This document shows, one piece after another, positions 10,614-20,940 of a stretch of 64,000 nt of DNA. A model generated the notes under the pieces. The model had not been told where the DNA came from. It was given only the letters and a program-made list of their open reading frames with translations, and made no database searches. The position numbers and the translations under genes are program-made. This stretch comes from Polynucleobacter sp. MG-27-Goln-C1 (GTDB taxonomy: Bacteria > Pseudomonadota > Gammaproteobacteria > Burkholderiales > Burkholderiaceae). Where the stretch lies: assembly GCF_018881905.1 (NCBI RefSeq), contig NZ_JACVPM010000002.1, positions 558,001-622,000 of the forward strand, given 5' to 3'. The first letter of the stretch is position 1; the number at the start of each line of letters is the position of its first letter.

Positions 10614-11294
10614 TTACTCTGATTGAGTTGATTTAAAAGTGATGGATTTGCCTTTGGGGTGGGTCAAGATAGCCAACTCTTTTTCAGCTTGGGTAAGGCG
10701 CCATTCCCCCAAAGTTAGATCCTGTTTGACCACCATCCTTGTGGACTTGCCGGTATGAAAAAAAGCGTGCTCCACTGCCCCCATACGGGTGATACCCAAA
10801 TATCTCCAGCGACGAAGATCAGCCTCGTACGGAATGACTACTGGCTTGCTTTGAGGTACCTGTATTGGCGCTTTTATCTCTATTGAGTGAATACTCACTT
10901 CCATATCTTCTATTGCCTGATATAGATCATCTCTCTCAACTTCCCATTCGCCTTGAGATAACTCAAAGTCTTCCTTGAGGGTCAATAGCTGATTCTGCAG
11001 GCTACTTATTTCCCCCTGAGAGTCAGATTTATTAGGGTCAAAATAAAGAAATAGGCAGCCACTGCAGACTAATAAGAGGGCGCCAAGAATCCAAATCGAG
11101 CTGAAATTAAGCCTATTTAACTCAAGGGATTTAGCAAGAAAAGAGGGTTTTGGAGTCTTTGTTTGAGGTGCAAAATCTTCCCTGGGAGGAGGGGATGATT
11201 TCCGAATTCCATGGGGATCTGGAATGGCGGGGTCATTCCCTAGCTCGCTCAAAATGTCATCAAAAGACTGGGGGGAAATGTGGCGTGGAGGCAT
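10614..11294 (-). CDS. Single-pass membrane protein with coiled coil and possible PilP-like C-terminal domain
   Basis: No confident family match from the sequence. With the ATG at 11294 (226 aa; an in-frame TTG at 11369 would add 25 residues) it has a Pro-rich cytoplasmic N-terminus, one transmembrane helix (about 65-85: IWILGALLLVCSGCLFLYF), a charged heptad-like coiled coil (about 95-138) and a compact C-terminal beta-rich region (about 160-226) containing RYLGITRMGAVEHAFFHTG and LTLGEWRLTQAEKELAIL. That region resembles in style the small beta domain of PilP/HofP or GspC. The stop is five bases from the secretin start, so they form an operon. I infer an inner-membrane partner of the secretin combining PilO-like (helix plus coiled coil) and PilP-like parts. 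Confidence 0.65.
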   Translation of the reverse strand: MPPRHISPQSFDDILSELGNDPAIPDPHGIRKSSPPPREDFAPQTKTPKPSFLAKSLELNRLNFSSIWILGALLLVCSGCLFLYFDPNKSDSQGEISSLQNQLLTLKEDFELSQGEWEVERDDLYQAIEDMEVSIHSIEIKAPIQVPQSKPVVIPYEADLRRWRYLGITRMGAVEHAFFHTGKSTRMVVKQDLTLGEWRLTQAEKELAILTHPKGKSITFKSTQSE

Positions 11295-11420
11295 GCCATA
11301 TTGTTTGTCCTGGGGATAGTAAAAACGATCAGGGAAGGCAGAATTCAGCGTCAGAAAATTCCATCCCAAAATCTTTCAAACAAGGGTTTTGGAGCTTTCG
11401 GGAAAATTGCGTAAGCACCC

Positions 11421-11426
11421 TATAAT
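11421..11426 (+). promoter_or_regulatory. Consensus -10 box of mrcA, 8 nt from the start codon
   Basis: Perfect TATAAT, eight bases before the mrcA ATG with no Shine-Dalgarno between. The -35 region is weak (TTTCGG or TTCGGG near 11396-11402). Transcription from this box would start at or within about two bases of the ATG, making a leaderless mRNA. Confidence 0.55.
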
Positions 11427-11434
11427 TTGAATCT

Positions 11435-13771
11435 ATGGCTCTACCCCCAAAAGACAAGCCGCCCTTAAATCGGCGGTTTAACCGACAGCCTGATAGACGT
11501 CCCGGTCAGCCTAGAGCGGAGCATGCCTCATCCAGAAAATCAGGAAGCAACCCCCTGATTAAGGCACTGCTAATTATCAGCATGGTCTTTGCGGTGGTAA
11601 TTACATTGTTGCTGGGATATGCCTTCTTAATAGCAAAGCCGAATTTGCCGAAGATCTCGGCGCTGGTCGATTACAACCCCAAAACACCCTTACGCATCTA
11701 TACGGCCGATAAGGTTCTGATTGGTGAGTTTGGGGAGGAGCGCCGTAAGGTGATTCCTTTGAATGAAATCCCTATGAGTATGCGTAATGCAGTCTTGGCT
11801 ATTGAGGACGATCGCTTTTACTCCCATGGAGGGGTGGACTACGTGGGTATTCTCAGGGCGGCACTCACCAATTTACGTGGCAACCTTTCTCAGGGCGCGT
11901 CAACCATCACGATGCAGGTAGCTCGCAACTTCTTCCTAAGCAATGAGAAGACCTTTAGCCGCAAGATTTACGAGGTTCTCCTGTCTTGGGAAATTGAGTC
12001 TCAATTAAGTAAAGACAAGATTCTTGAGATTTATATGAATCAGATCTTTTTGGGACAGAGGGCTTATGGATTTTCTAGTGCCGCCCAAATCTATTTCGGC
12101 AAGGAATTAAAAGACATCACGATTGCTGAGTCGGCAATGTTGGCTGGTTTGCCAAAAGCGCCATCTGCATATAACCCAGTAAGTAACTTCCGTCGTGCCA
12201 AGATTCGTCAGGAATACATTTTGCAGCGGATGCGTGATTTGTCGTACATCACTCCCGAGCAGTATCAAATCGCCATGGCAGAAGAATTGCATATTCGTGG
12301 TCTTGGAAATGAATTTAGTACCCGCGCAGATTTTGCTTCGGAGATGGTGCGTCAATTACTGTTTACACAATACGGCGAAGCAATTTATTCCCAGGGTATC
12401 GATGTGTACACCACGATCTTGAAGGCGGATCAAGATGCGGCATATAAGGCAGTACGTCGCGGTATTTTTGAGTATGACTTGCGTCATGCTTATCGTGGCC
12501 CAGAGGGATTTATTGATTTGCCAGAAGATCACGTCAAGCGTCAGCGTGCGATTGATGAAGCCTTGTTGGCTTACCCCCAGTTAGATGACTTGCAGTCCGG
12601 TGTTGTACTTGATATCAAGCCAAAAGAAATGCAAGTGATGATTTCGACGGGAGATACGATCACACTGAAAGGTGAGGGTATGAAGCTTGCTGCTGCCTCT
12701 TTAACCGATAGCACGCAGCCAAAAAAACGCTTACGCCCTGGCGCCATCATTAGATTGCTTTCAGATGGCGGCGTTTGGAAGTTGGCGCAATTACCGCAAG
12801 TTGAAGCAGCCTTTGTTTCTATGAATGCCGAGACGGGCGCGATACTCTCCTTGGTAGGCGGTTTTGATTTCCGTCGCAATCAATTTAATCACGTCACTCA
12901 AGCTCAGCGCCAACCGGGATCTTCATTTAAGCCGTTTATTTATGCTGCTGGAATTGAAAAAGGCTTTTCTCCAAGCACGATGGTGAACGATGCACCACTG
13001 TCTATTGGAAGCATGGAAACTGGTAGCCAAGCCTGGGAGCCAAAGAACTACGACGGCAAGTATGAAGGCATGATGCGCTTGCGTACTGCTCTAGCTAAAT
13101 CTAAGAACTTGGTTTCTGTACGATTAATTCGTGCCATTGGTCCTTCGTATGCACAAGAATATATTCAGCGCTTTGGTTTTGAGAAGGAGAAGCATCCGCC
13201 TTACTTAACTATGGCTTTGGGTGCGGGCTCTGTAACTCCGCTGCAAATGGCTTCTGCTTACAGCGTGTTTGCTAACGGCGGCTATCGTGTAGATCCATTC
13301 TTAATTAATAAGATGATAGATTCAAAAGGAACGGTTTTATTTGAAGCGAAGCCTACCCATGCTCGAGAAGATGCGCCTCGCGTATTAGATGCAAGAACTG
13401 CATTTGTGATGGATAGCATGTTACAAGAGGTCACCAAGACTGGAACCGCTGGAAGTGCGAGAGCGAAATTGGGTCGCAGTGATATCGCGGGCAAAACGGG
13501 TACAACGAATGATTCTCATGATGCTTGGTTTGCGGGATACAACCCAAAGGTAGTAGCGATTGCTTGGATTGGATTTGATAAGCCAGCTAGCTTGGGTGAT
13601 CGTGAGACTGGTGGCGGCCTTGCTTTGCCAATGTGGATTTCTTATATGAGTACTGCGCTCAAAGACGAGCCACAACAAGGTCGCGAAGTACCCGCTGGTG
13701 TAACTCAAGTCGATGGTGATTGGTTTATCCCAGAGTTTTCTAATAATGGTGGTGTACGCGAACTTCAGTAG
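11435..13771 (+). CDS. mrcA: Penicillin-binding protein 1A (class A)
   Basis: Bifunctional peptidoglycan synthase anchored in the inner membrane, 778 aa. After a basic cytoplasmic tail and one transmembrane helix (about 45-70) comes the GT51 glycosyltransferase domain, with EDDRFYSHGG (catalytic Glu), QGASTITMQVARN and KILEIYMNQIFLG. An OB-like linker follows, then the transpeptidase domain with SSFK (nucleophile Ser496, Lys499), SKN and GKTGTTND. It is divergent from the secretin operon, the usual position of mrcA beside pil genes. The short, SD-less start with TATAAT immediately upstream suggests leaderless translation. Confidence 0.96.
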   Translation: MALPPKDKPPLNRRFNRQPDRRPGQPRAEHASSRKSGSNPLIKALLIISMVFAVVITLLLGYAFLIAKPNLPKISALVDYNPKTPLRIYTADKVLIGEFGEERRKVIPLNEIPMSMRNAVLAIEDDRFYSHGGVDYVGILRAALTNLRGNLSQGASTITMQVARNFFLSNEKTFSRKIYEVLLSWEIESQLSKDKILEIYMNQIFLGQRAYGFSSAAQIYFGKELKDITIAESAMLAGLPKAPSAYNPVSNFRRAKIRQEYILQRMRDLSYITPEQYQIAMAEELHIRGLGNEFSTRADFASEMVRQLLFTQYGEAIYSQGIDVYTTILKADQDAAYKAVRRGIFEYDLRHAYRGPEGFIDLPEDHVKRQRAIDEALLAYPQLDDLQSGVVLDIKPKEMQVMISTGDTITLKGEGMKLAAASLTDSTQPKKRLRPGAIIRLLSDGGVWKLAQLPQVEAAFVSMNAETGAILSLVGGFDFRRNQFNHVTQAQRQPGSSFKPFIYAAGIEKGFSPSTMVNDAPLSIGSMETGSQAWEPKNYDGKYEGMMRLRTALAKSKNLVSVRLIRAIGPSYAQEYIQRFGFEKEKHPPYLTMALGAGSVTPLQMASAYSVFANGGYRVDPFLINKMIDSKGTVLFEAKPTHAREDAPRVLDARTAFVMDSMLQEVTKTGTAGSARAKLGRSDIAGKTGTTNDSHDAWFAGYNPKVVAIAWIGFDKPASLGDRETGGGLALPMWISYMSTALKDEPQQGREVPAGVTQVDGDWFIPEFSNNGGVRELQ

Positions 13772-13783
13772 TTCGTTTTAGCA

Positions 13784-14488
13784 ATGGCAAGGCAAGCGCG
13801 TACCATTATTCCCGGCCAAGCAATGCATGTCATGGTTCGCGGCAATAACCGAGAAGTGCTTTTTTTTAATGATGCGGATCGCCGTATCTATTTAGATTGG
13901 CTCCGAGAAGCTGCAAAGCAATTTGGGAGTGCAGTACACGCTTTTGCTTTGATGCCCAATCATGTTCATCTCTTGATGACTCCCCAAAACGCAGACTCGC
14001 TTGCAAAAACAATGCAATCCCTAGGGAGGCGTTATGCCCAGTACTTCAATCAACAGCATCACCGTTCGGGAACTATTTGGGAGGGACGGTATCGCTCCTC
14101 ACTAATAGACCCAGATTATTTTTTGCGCTGCCAACGCTATATTGAGTTAAATCCTGTGAGGGCTGGTTTTGAATCTAGCCCACAAGATTCGACTTGGACC
14201 AGTTTTGCTTCTCACATTGGCGGTAATGCAGAGCCTTGGTTGGTTGATCATCAGCACTTTTGGAAGTTGGGTAATACCCCTTTTGAGAGGCAAATGACTT
14301 GGGCGGGATTTGTGAAGGAAGGCGCCCCTCATTGGGAGGATCGCCAAATTACTGAAGCATTGGTGAGATCTAAGCCTTGGGTGAGTGATATTTTCGCTAA
14401 AAAGCTATTTAAGGATGATCCCGATCAGACTTTAATTCGATATCGTGGCCGCCCTAAGAAAATAATATCAATTAATTCAACAACTTAG
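13784..14488 (+). CDS. REP-associated tyrosine transposase (RAYT, IS200-like Y1 family)
   Basis: HUH-type Y1 transposase relative, 234 aa. Features are MARQARTIIPGQAMHVMVRGNN at the start, the HUH motif within FALMPNHVHLLMTP, WEGRYRSSLID, and YFLRCQRYIELNPVRAG, where the tyrosine is the likely nucleophile. The C-terminus ends in a basic RGRPKK tail like an AT-hook. RAYTs mobilise or maintain short palindromic REP elements rather than themselves. The start lies 12 bases after mrcA without a terminator, so it may ride on mrcA transcription. A palindromic element with TCTGTCCC / GGGACAGA lies about 50 bases downstream. No IS ends or target duplication are visible, consistent with a domesticated single-copy gene. 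Confidence 0.88.
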   Translation: MARQARTIIPGQAMHVMVRGNNREVLFFNDADRRIYLDWLREAAKQFGSAVHAFALMPNHVHLLMTPQNADSLAKTMQSLGRRYAQYFNQQHHRSGTIWEGRYRSSLIDPDYFLRCQRYIELNPVRAGFESSPQDSTWTSFASHIGGNAEPWLVDHQHFWKLGNTPFERQMTWAGFVKEGAPHWEDRQITEALVRSKPWVSDIFAKKLFKDDPDQTLIRYRGRPKKIISINSTT

Positions 14489-14535
14489 ATAGCATTCTCA
14501 GGATTGGGCAATTAACTGTTTTGCCATGATCTAAC

Positions 14536-14596
14536 GACTCTGTCCCTTTTAAAGCAATTCATTTTGGTGCTAACCCAATTTAAATGGGACAGACTC
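14536..14596. repeat. REP-like palindromic element downstream of the RAYT gene
   Basis: The outer arms TCTGTCCC and GGGACAGA (within GACTCTGTCCCTTTTA and TAAATGGGACAGACTC) are inverted and about 30 bases apart. An inner small palindrome CCCAATTTAAATGGG (14574-14588) overlaps the right arm. GTCCC/GGGAC palindromes beside RAYT genes are the typical substrate arrangement. The rest of the 194-base gap up to gltB holds no other clear signal. Confidence 0.6.
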
Positions 14597-14682
14597 ATTT
14601 TATTTCTATTGCATCAGCATGGGTATTCACCTATATTTGATCCTCCAAAAGTAATCAGGCCCCAAGGGCACACGGAAATACC

Positions 14683-17600
14683 ATGACTACACAAATGAAT
14701 ACAGATCTACGTCCAATTGCACAGGGTCTCTACGATCCACAAAATGAGCATGATGCTTGCGGCGTCGGATTCGTCGCCCACATCAAGGGTAAGAAGTCAC
14801 ATGAGATTGTTGCTCAGGGATTGAAAATTCTTGAGAACTTAGATCACCGGGGCGCAGTTGGTGCTGACCCATTGATGGGTGATGGCGCTGGAATTTTGAT
14901 TCAGGTTCCTGACACTTTGTACCGCGAAGAGATGGCTAAGCAAGGTATCGAATTGCCACCATTTGGTGAGTACGGCGTCGGCATGATTTTCTTGCCTAAG
15001 GAGCATGCATCCCGCTTAGCTTGCGAACAGGAGTTGGAGCGCACTGTTCGTTTGGAAGGTCAAGTTGTATTGGGTTGGAGAGATGTACCCATCGATGTGA
15101 AATTGCCGATGTCTCCAACTGTACAAATGACCGAGCCATTTATCCGTCAAATCTTTATTGGACGTGGCCGCGACATCATGACAACCGATGCGCTTGAGCG
15201 TAAGTTATATGTGATTCGTAAAACTGCAAGTCATGCAATTCAAGATTTACATTTAAAGCATGGCAAAGAATATTTTGTTGCATCGATGTCTGCTCGCACC
15301 ATTGTTTACAAGGGTTTGCTGTTGGCCAACCAAGTGGGCGCGTACTACAAAGATTTGCAGGATCCGCGCACTGTATCTGCATTGGCATTAGTGCATCAAC
15401 GCTTCTCAACAAATACTTTCCCAGCATGGGAATTGGCTCACCCATATCGCATGATTGCGCACAATGGTGAGATCAACACTGTTAAAGGTAACGTCAACTG
15501 GGTGAATGCACGTGAAGGTGCTATCAGCTCCCCAGTGCTTGGCGATGACCTTAAAAAATTATGGCCGCTCATTTATCCAGGTCAATCTGATACAGCTTGT
15601 TTTGATAACTGCTTAGAGTTATTGGTGATGTCAGGTTATCCATTGGCACAAGCCATGATGATGATGATTCCAGAGGCATGGGAACAACATTCATTGATGG
15701 ATGAAAACCGCCGTGCATTCTATGAATACCATGCAGCAATGATGGAACCATGGGATGGCCCAGCTGCTATGGCATTTACAGATGGCCGCCAGATTGGTGC
15801 CACCCTTGACCGTAATGGTTTACGTCCAGCTCGCTACTATGTGACTGATGATGACTTGGTCATCATGGGTTCTGAAGCTGGCGTATTGCCGATTCCAGAG
15901 AACAAGATTGTTCAAAAATGGCGCTTGCAACCAGGCAAGATGTTCATGATTGATATGGAGCAGGGCCGCATTATTGATGACGTCGAATTAAAAGATGCCG
16001 TCTCTAAAGCGAAGCCATATAAGAGCTGGATCGATGCGGTGCGCGTGAAGCTCGACGAAGTTGATGCAAGCAAAGACGACATAGTGGATGAAAAAATCAC
16101 GATCCGTCCAGCAGCCAAATTATTAGATCGCCAGCAAGCCTTTGGTTATACCCAAGAAGACATCAAGTACCTCATGGCGCCAATGGCTATGAATGGTGAA
16201 GAGGCCATTGGATCAATGGGTAACGATAGTCCGTTAGCTGTGCTCTCTAATAAGAACAAGCCACTCTATAACTACTTCAAGCAATTGTTTGCGCAGGTGA
16301 CCAATCCTCCGATTGACTCCATCCGCGAAAACATGGTGATGTCCTTGGTGTCTTTCATTGGACCTAAGCCGAATTTGTTGGACACCAACAATATCAACCC
16401 ACCAATGCGCTTGGAAGTAAGTCAGCCGATTTTAGATTTTGACGATATGACTAAGGTTCGTCACATCGGCCATTACACCAACGGCAAGTTCCGCTCGTAT
16501 GAGTTAGATATTTGCTACCCAGCATCATGGGGTAAGGCTGGCATTGAAGCTCGCCTAGCATCCTTGTGTGCAGAAGCGGCGGATGCCGTTCGTTCTGGTT
16601 ACAACATCTTGATCGTGAGCGATCGCCAGGTTGATGAGCAGCACGTGGCAATTCCTGCGCTGTTGGCAACTTCTGCAATTCATCAGCACTTGGTTGAAAA
16701 AGGTTTGCGTACTAGCGTTGGCCTCGTTGTTGAAACTGGTAGCGCGCGTGAGACGCATCACTTCGCACTCTTGGCTGGCTATGGCGCAGAAGCCGTTCAT
16801 CCATACTTGGCAATGGAAACATTGGCCGAGATGGCTAAAGGTTTATCAGGCGACCTGTCAGCTGAAAAAGCAGTGAAGAATTATGTGAAAGCGGTTGGTA
16901 AGGGCTTGCAAAAAGTGATGTCCAAAATGGGTATCTCTACTTACATGTCATACACCGGCTCACAGATTTTTGAAGCGATCGGTTTGAATAAAGATGTTAT
17001 CGACCATTACTTCAAGGGCACTCCATCCAACGTGGGTGGTATTGGTGTATTCGAAGTAGCTGAAGAAGCATTGCGTATGCATCAGTCTGCATTTGGTAAT
17101 GACCCAGTGCTGACCAATATGCTCGAAGCGGGTGGTGAGTACGCTTTCCGTATCCGCGGTGAAGATCATATGTGGACTCCAGATACGATTGCGAAGTTAC
17201 AGCACTCCACTCGTATTGGTATCGAGAAGGGTTATCAAACCTATAAAGAGTACGCCAACATCATTAACGACCAAACTAAGCGTCAGATGACATTGCGCGG
17301 CCTGTTTGAGTTCAAGATTGATCCAGCTAAAGCAATTCCTTTGGATGAAGTCGAATCCGCAAAAGAAATCGTTAAGCGTTTTGCGACTGGCGCGATGTCT
17401 TTGGGTTCAATCTCTACTGAAGCGCATGCTACTTTGGCAATTGCCATGAATCGTATTGGTGGTAAGTCCAATACTGGTGAGGGTGGTGAAGATCCAAACC
17501 GTTATGTGAATGAGCTCAAAGGCATTCCTATTAAGAAGGGTGAAACCTTAGCCAGCATTTTGGGTGATGATGTTGTTGAAGCAAATATTCCTTTGCTCGA

Positions 17601-19428
17601 TGGCGATTCATTGCGCTCCAGAATTAAGCAGGTTGCTTCAGGTCGTTTTGGTGTGACTACTGAATACCTGCGCTCTGCTGATCAGATTCAGATCAAGATG
17701 GCTCAAGGCGCTAAACCAGGTGAAGGCGGTCAGTTACCGGGTGGCAAAGTTTCCGATTACATCGGTAAGCTGCGTTTCTCCGTGCCAGGTGTTGGTTTGA
17801 TTTCTCCTCCCCCGCACCACGATATTTACTCTATTGAAGATATTGCCCAGTTGATTCACGATCTGAAGAACGTGAACCCAGCTGCTGACGTATCTGTGAA
17901 GTTGGTTTCTGAAGTCGGTGTTGGCACGATTGCAGCCGGTGTTGCCAAAGCGAAAGCAGATCACGTCGTGATCGCTGGACATGACGGCGGTACAGGCGCA
18001 TCACCACTATCTTCTATTAAGCACGCTGGTTCCCCATGGGAATTAGGCTTAGCTGAAACTCAACAAACATTAGTGCTAAATGGTTTGCGTAGCCGTATTC
18101 GTGTGCAAGCCGACGGTCAAATGAAAACTGGTCGTGACGTCGTGATCGGTGCTTTATTGGGCGCGGACGAGTTTGGTTTTGCAACAGCCCCATTGGTTGT
18201 TGAGGGTTGCATCATGATGCGCAAGTGTCATTTGAATACCTGCCCAGTTGGCGTTGCTACACAAGATCCGGAGTTGCGTAAAAAGTTCTCTGGTAAGCCA
18301 GAGCATGTTGTGAACTTCTTCTTCTTTATTGCGGAAGAAGTTCGCGAGATCATGGCTCAACTTGGTATTCGTAAGTTTGATGATTTGATCGGACGTGTTG
18401 ACTTCTTGGATACCCGCAAAGGTATTGAGAATTGGAAAGTGCATGGCTTGGATTTCAGCAAGATTTTTGCTGAACCTAATGTAGCTAAAGATGTGCCACG
18501 CTACCAGGTCCTGACGCAAGAGCATGGCTTGGGCAGTGCGCTCGATAACATTCTGATTGAGAAGAGCGAGCCTGCATTGCAACGTGGTGAGAAGGTCTCC
18601 TTCATTGTTCCAGTGAAGAACGTAAACCGTACTGTTGGCGCGATGCTCTCCGGAGAAATCGCTCAACGTTATGGTCATGCTGGCTTGCCTGATGACACTA
18701 TCCATATTCAATTGAACGGTACCGCTGGTCAAAGTTTCGCGGCCTTCTTAGCGCGTGGCATCACCTTAGACTTGGTTGGTGACGGTAATGACTACGTTGG
18801 TAAGGGCTTATCTGGTGGACGTGTGATTGTGCGTGCTCCACATGAGTTCCGTGGCGATACAGCCAAGAACATCATTGTTGGTAACACTGTTCTCTACGGT
18901 GCAATCGGCGGCGAAGCATTCTTCAATGGTGTAGCTGGCGAGCGTTTTGCAGTTCGTAACTCTGGTGCAACTACCGTAGTTGAAGGCACTGGCGATCACG
19001 GTTGCGAATACATGACTGGCGGCACTGTAGTGGTGTTGGGCGCAACTGGCCGTAACTTTGCGGCAGGTATGAGCGGCGGTATTGCTTATGTTTATGACGA
19101 AGACGGTCTGTTCGAGAAGCGTTGCAATACCAGCATGGCAACTTTGGAAAAAGTGTTGCCTTCTGCTGAGCAGATTGCCAAGATGCCTCAGTCACAGTGG
19201 CATGCCCCTGTTGATGTGAAGGATGGTGGCGAACGTATGACCGATGAGCAAATTCTGAAGGGCTTGATTGAGCGTCATTTCCGCCATACTGGCTCCGAGC
19301 GTGCAAAAGCACTCTTGGCTGATTGGGAAAATGCCCGTGGTCGTTTTGTGAAAGTGCTGCCTACTGAGTACAAACGTGCTCTAGGTGAGTTGTGGGAAAA
19401 AGCACAAAACAAAACTGTTGCAGCTTAA
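14683..19428 (+). CDS. gltB: Glutamate synthase (NADPH) large subunit
   Basis: Alpha subunit of NADPH-GOGAT, 1581 aa. It hydrolyses glutamine and transfers ammonia through a tunnel to 2-oxoglutarate, giving glutamate. The N-terminal class II amidotransferase domain has its nucleophile at C26 ([11 protein letters not shown]), exposed after removal of a 25-residue propeptide. A central domain follows, then the FMN-binding synthase domain ([32 protein letters not shown]), the 3Fe-4S cysteines in [15 protein letters not shown], and the C-terminal GXGXG beta-helix domain ([17 protein letters not shown]). It is 38 bases upstream of gltD, which supplies electrons. Confidence 0.98.
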   Translation: MTTQMNTDLRPIAQGLYDPQNEHDACGVGFVAHIKGKKSHEIVAQGLKILENLDHRGAVGADPLMGDGAGILIQVPDTLYREEMAKQGIELPPFGEYGVGMIFLPKEHASRLACEQELERTVRLEGQVVLGWRDVPIDVKLPMSPTVQMTEPFIRQIFIGRGRDIMTTDALERKLYVIRKTASHAIQDLHLKHGKEYFVASMSARTIVYKGLLLANQVGAYYKDLQDPRTVSALALVHQRFSTNTFPAWELAHPYRMIAHNGEINTVKGNVNWVNAREGAISSPVLGDDLKKLWPLIYPGQSDTACFDNCLELLVMSGYPLAQAMMMMIPEAWEQHSLMDENRRAFYEYHAAMMEPWDGPAAMAFTDGRQIGATLDRNGLRPARYYVTDDDLVIMGSEAGVLPIPENKIVQKWRLQPGKMFMIDMEQGRIIDDVELKDAVSKAKPYKSWIDAVRVKLDEVDASKDDIVDEKITIRPAAKLLDRQQAFGYTQEDIKYLMAPMAMNGEEAIGSMGNDSPLAVLSNKNKPLYNYFKQLFAQVTNPPIDSIRENMVMSLVSFIGPKPNLLDTNNINPPMRLEVSQPILDFDDMTKVRHIGHYTNGKFRSYELDICYPASWGKAGIEARLASLCAEAADAVRSGYNILIVSDRQVDEQHVAIPALLATSAIHQHLVEKGLRTSVGLVVETGSARETHHFALLAGYGAEAVHPYLAMETLAEMAKGLSGDLSAEKAVKNYVKAVGKGLQKVMSKMGISTYMSYTGSQIFEAIGLNKDVIDHYFKGTPSNVGGIGVFEVAEEALRMHQSAFGNDPVLTNMLEAGGEYAFRIRGEDHMWTPDTIAKLQHSTRIGIEKGYQTYKEYANIINDQTKRQMTLRGLFEFKIDPAKAIPLDEVESAKEIVKRFATGAMSLGSISTEAHATLAIAMNRIGGKSNTGEGGEDPNRYVNELKGIPIKKGETLASILGDDVVEANIPLLDGDSLRSRIKQVASGRFGVTTEYLRSADQIQIKMAQGAKPGEGGQLPGGKVSDYIGKLRFSVPGVGLISPPPHHDIYSIEDIAQLIHDLKNVNPAADVSVKLVSEVGVGTIAAGVAKAKADHVVIAGHDGGTGASPLSSIKHAGSPWELGLAETQQTLVLNGLRSRIRVQADGQMKTGRDVVIGALLGADEFGFATAPLVVEGCIMMRKCHLNTCPVGVATQDPELRKKFSGKPEHVVNFFFFIAEEVREIMAQLGIRKFDDLIGRVDFLDTRKGIENWKVHGLDFSKIFAEPNVAKDVPRYQVLTQEHGLGSALDNILIEKSEPALQRGEKVSFIVPVKNVNRTVGAMLSGEIAQRYGHAGLPDDTIHIQLNGTAGQSFAAFLARGITLDLVGDGNDYVGKGLSGGRVIVRAPHEFRGDTAKNIIVGNTVLYGAIGGEAFFNGVAGERFAVRNSGATTVVEGTGDHGCEYMTGGTVVVLGATGRNFAAGMSGGIAYVYDEDGLFEKRCNTSMATLEKVLPSAEQIAKMPQSQWHAPVDVKDGGERMTDEQILKGLIERHFRHTGSERAKALLADWENARGRFVKVLPTEYKRALGELWEKAQNKTVAA

Positions 19429-19466
19429 TCAATATAGATATTAAGAAAAGATACTGAGGATTCGAT

Positions 19467-20930
19467 ATGGGTAAGGTCACTGGATTTATGGAGTTTGAGC
19501 GCGTAGATGAAACCTACGAAGCTCCCGTTAAACGCCTCCATCACTACAAAGAGTTCGTTGCGGCATTAACGGATGATGAAGCTAAAGTTCAGGGTGCGCG
19601 CTGCATGGATTGCGGTATTCCGTTTTGCAATAGCGGTTGCCCTGTCAACAACATCATTCCGGACTTCAATGACTTGGTATTTCATAGTGACTGGAAGAAT
19701 GCGTTGGATGTTTTGCAATCAACAAATAACTTCCCTGAGTTCACTGGCCGTATCTGCCCTGCACCTTGCGAGGCTGCCTGCACTTTAGGAATCAATAGTG
19801 AGGCCGTTGGTATTAAGTCTATCGAGCACGCCATTATTGATAAAGGTTGGGAGAATGGTTGGGTTAAGCCGCAACCATCTAAAACTAAGACCGGTAAAAA
19901 AGTAGCTGTTGTTGGCGGTGGTCCTGCTGGTATGGCGACTGCGCAGCAATTAGCGCGTGTTGGTCATGACGTTACCGTATTTGAAAAGAATGATCGTGTT
20001 GGCGGATTGTTACGCTACGGCATTCCTGATTTCAAAATGGAAAAGTGGTTGATCGACCGTCGTGTCGAACAGATGCAAGCCGAAGGTGTGAAGTTTGAGA
20101 CCGGCGTATTTGTTGGTAAAGAAGCAATTGGCGCTGAAGTTAAAAACTATTCCACAAAAACTGTTTCACCCGATCAGTTGATGAAAGATTTTGACGCTGT
20201 TGTGATTAGCGGTGGATCTGAGCAGCCACGTGACTTGCCAGTCCCTGGTCGTGAATTGAAAGGCGTTCACTATGCTTTGGAATTCTTGATTCCACAGAAC
20301 AAAGAAAACGCAGGCGATTTTAAAAATGAAATTTCTGCAGCTGGTAAGCATGTAGTGGTAATTGGTGGTGGTGATACTGGATCTGATTGCGTGGGAACCT
20401 CTAATCGTCATGGCGCAGCCAAAATTACTCAGTTTGAATTGTTGCCACAGCCGCCGGAAACTGAAAACAAGCCTTTGGTATGGCCGTACTGGCCAACCAA
20501 ATTGCGCACATCTTCCTCGCACGAAGAAGGTTGTGAGCGCGATTGGTCTGTTGCTACAAAGCGTTTTGAAGGTAAAGACGGTAAATTAGAGAAATTAATC
20601 TGTGTGCGTTTGGAGTGGAAAGACGGCAAGATGTCAGAAATGCCAAATTCTGAATTCGAGATCAAGGCAGATTTAGTGTTCTTGGCCATGGGCTTTGTGT
20701 CACCTGCAGCTCAGGTTCTCAATGCCTTTGGTGTTGAAAAAGATGCTCGCGGCAATGCAAAAGCTACGGTTGACGGCCAAAATGCTTATCAAACTAACGT
20801 TCCCAAGGTATTTGCCGCTGGCGACATGCGCCGGGGACAATCTTTGGTAGTTTGGGCGATTCGTGAAGGTCGTCAAGCGGCTCAGGCAGTAGACGAGTAT
20901 TTAATGGGGTCTTCTGTTCTGCCGCGATAA
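19467..20930 (+). CDS. gltD: Glutamate synthase (NADPH) small subunit
   Basis: Beta subunit of NADPH-GOGAT, 487 aa; an FAD enzyme that passes electrons from NADPH to GltB. N-terminal 4Fe-4S cysteines are in [14 protein letters not shown] (46, 49, 54, 58) and CPAPCEAAC (97, 101, 105). The FAD site is [13 protein letters not shown] (about 147-159) and the NADPH site [12 protein letters not shown]; a second FAD contact is [16 protein letters not shown] near the C-terminus. It follows gltB and is ten bases from mlaF, so transcription may continue into the mla cluster. Confidence 0.97.
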   Translation: MGKVTGFMEFERVDETYEAPVKRLHHYKEFVAALTDDEAKVQGARCMDCGIPFCNSGCPVNNIIPDFNDLVFHSDWKNALDVLQSTNNFPEFTGRICPAPCEAACTLGINSEAVGIKSIEHAIIDKGWENGWVKPQPSKTKTGKKVAVVGGGPAGMATAQQLARVGHDVTVFEKNDRVGGLLRYGIPDFKMEKWLIDRRVEQMQAEGVKFETGVFVGKEAIGAEVKNYSTKTVSPDQLMKDFDAVVISGGSEQPRDLPVPGRELKGVHYALEFLIPQNKENAGDFKNEISAAGKHVVVIGGGDTGSDCVGTSNRHGAAKITQFELLPQPPETENKPLVWPYWPTKLRTSSSHEEGCERDWSVATKRFEGKDGKLEKLICVRLEWKDGKMSEMPNSEFEIKADLVFLAMGFVSPAAQVLNAFGVEKDARGNAKATVDGQNAYQTNVPKVFAAGDMRRGQSLVVWAIREGRQAAQAVDEYLMGSSVLPR

Positions 20931-20940
20931 TATCGAGGAT

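Noticed and set aside
10614-11294. Pseudogene remnant of pilM-P
   Set aside because: The frame is uninterrupted, has coherent topology and tight spacing to the secretin, which fits a functional gene better than decay.
18154-18732. 192-codon minus-strand open frame inside gltB
   Set aside because: Lies fully inside the well-conserved synthase domain of gltB; no protein features or Shine-Dalgarno of its own.
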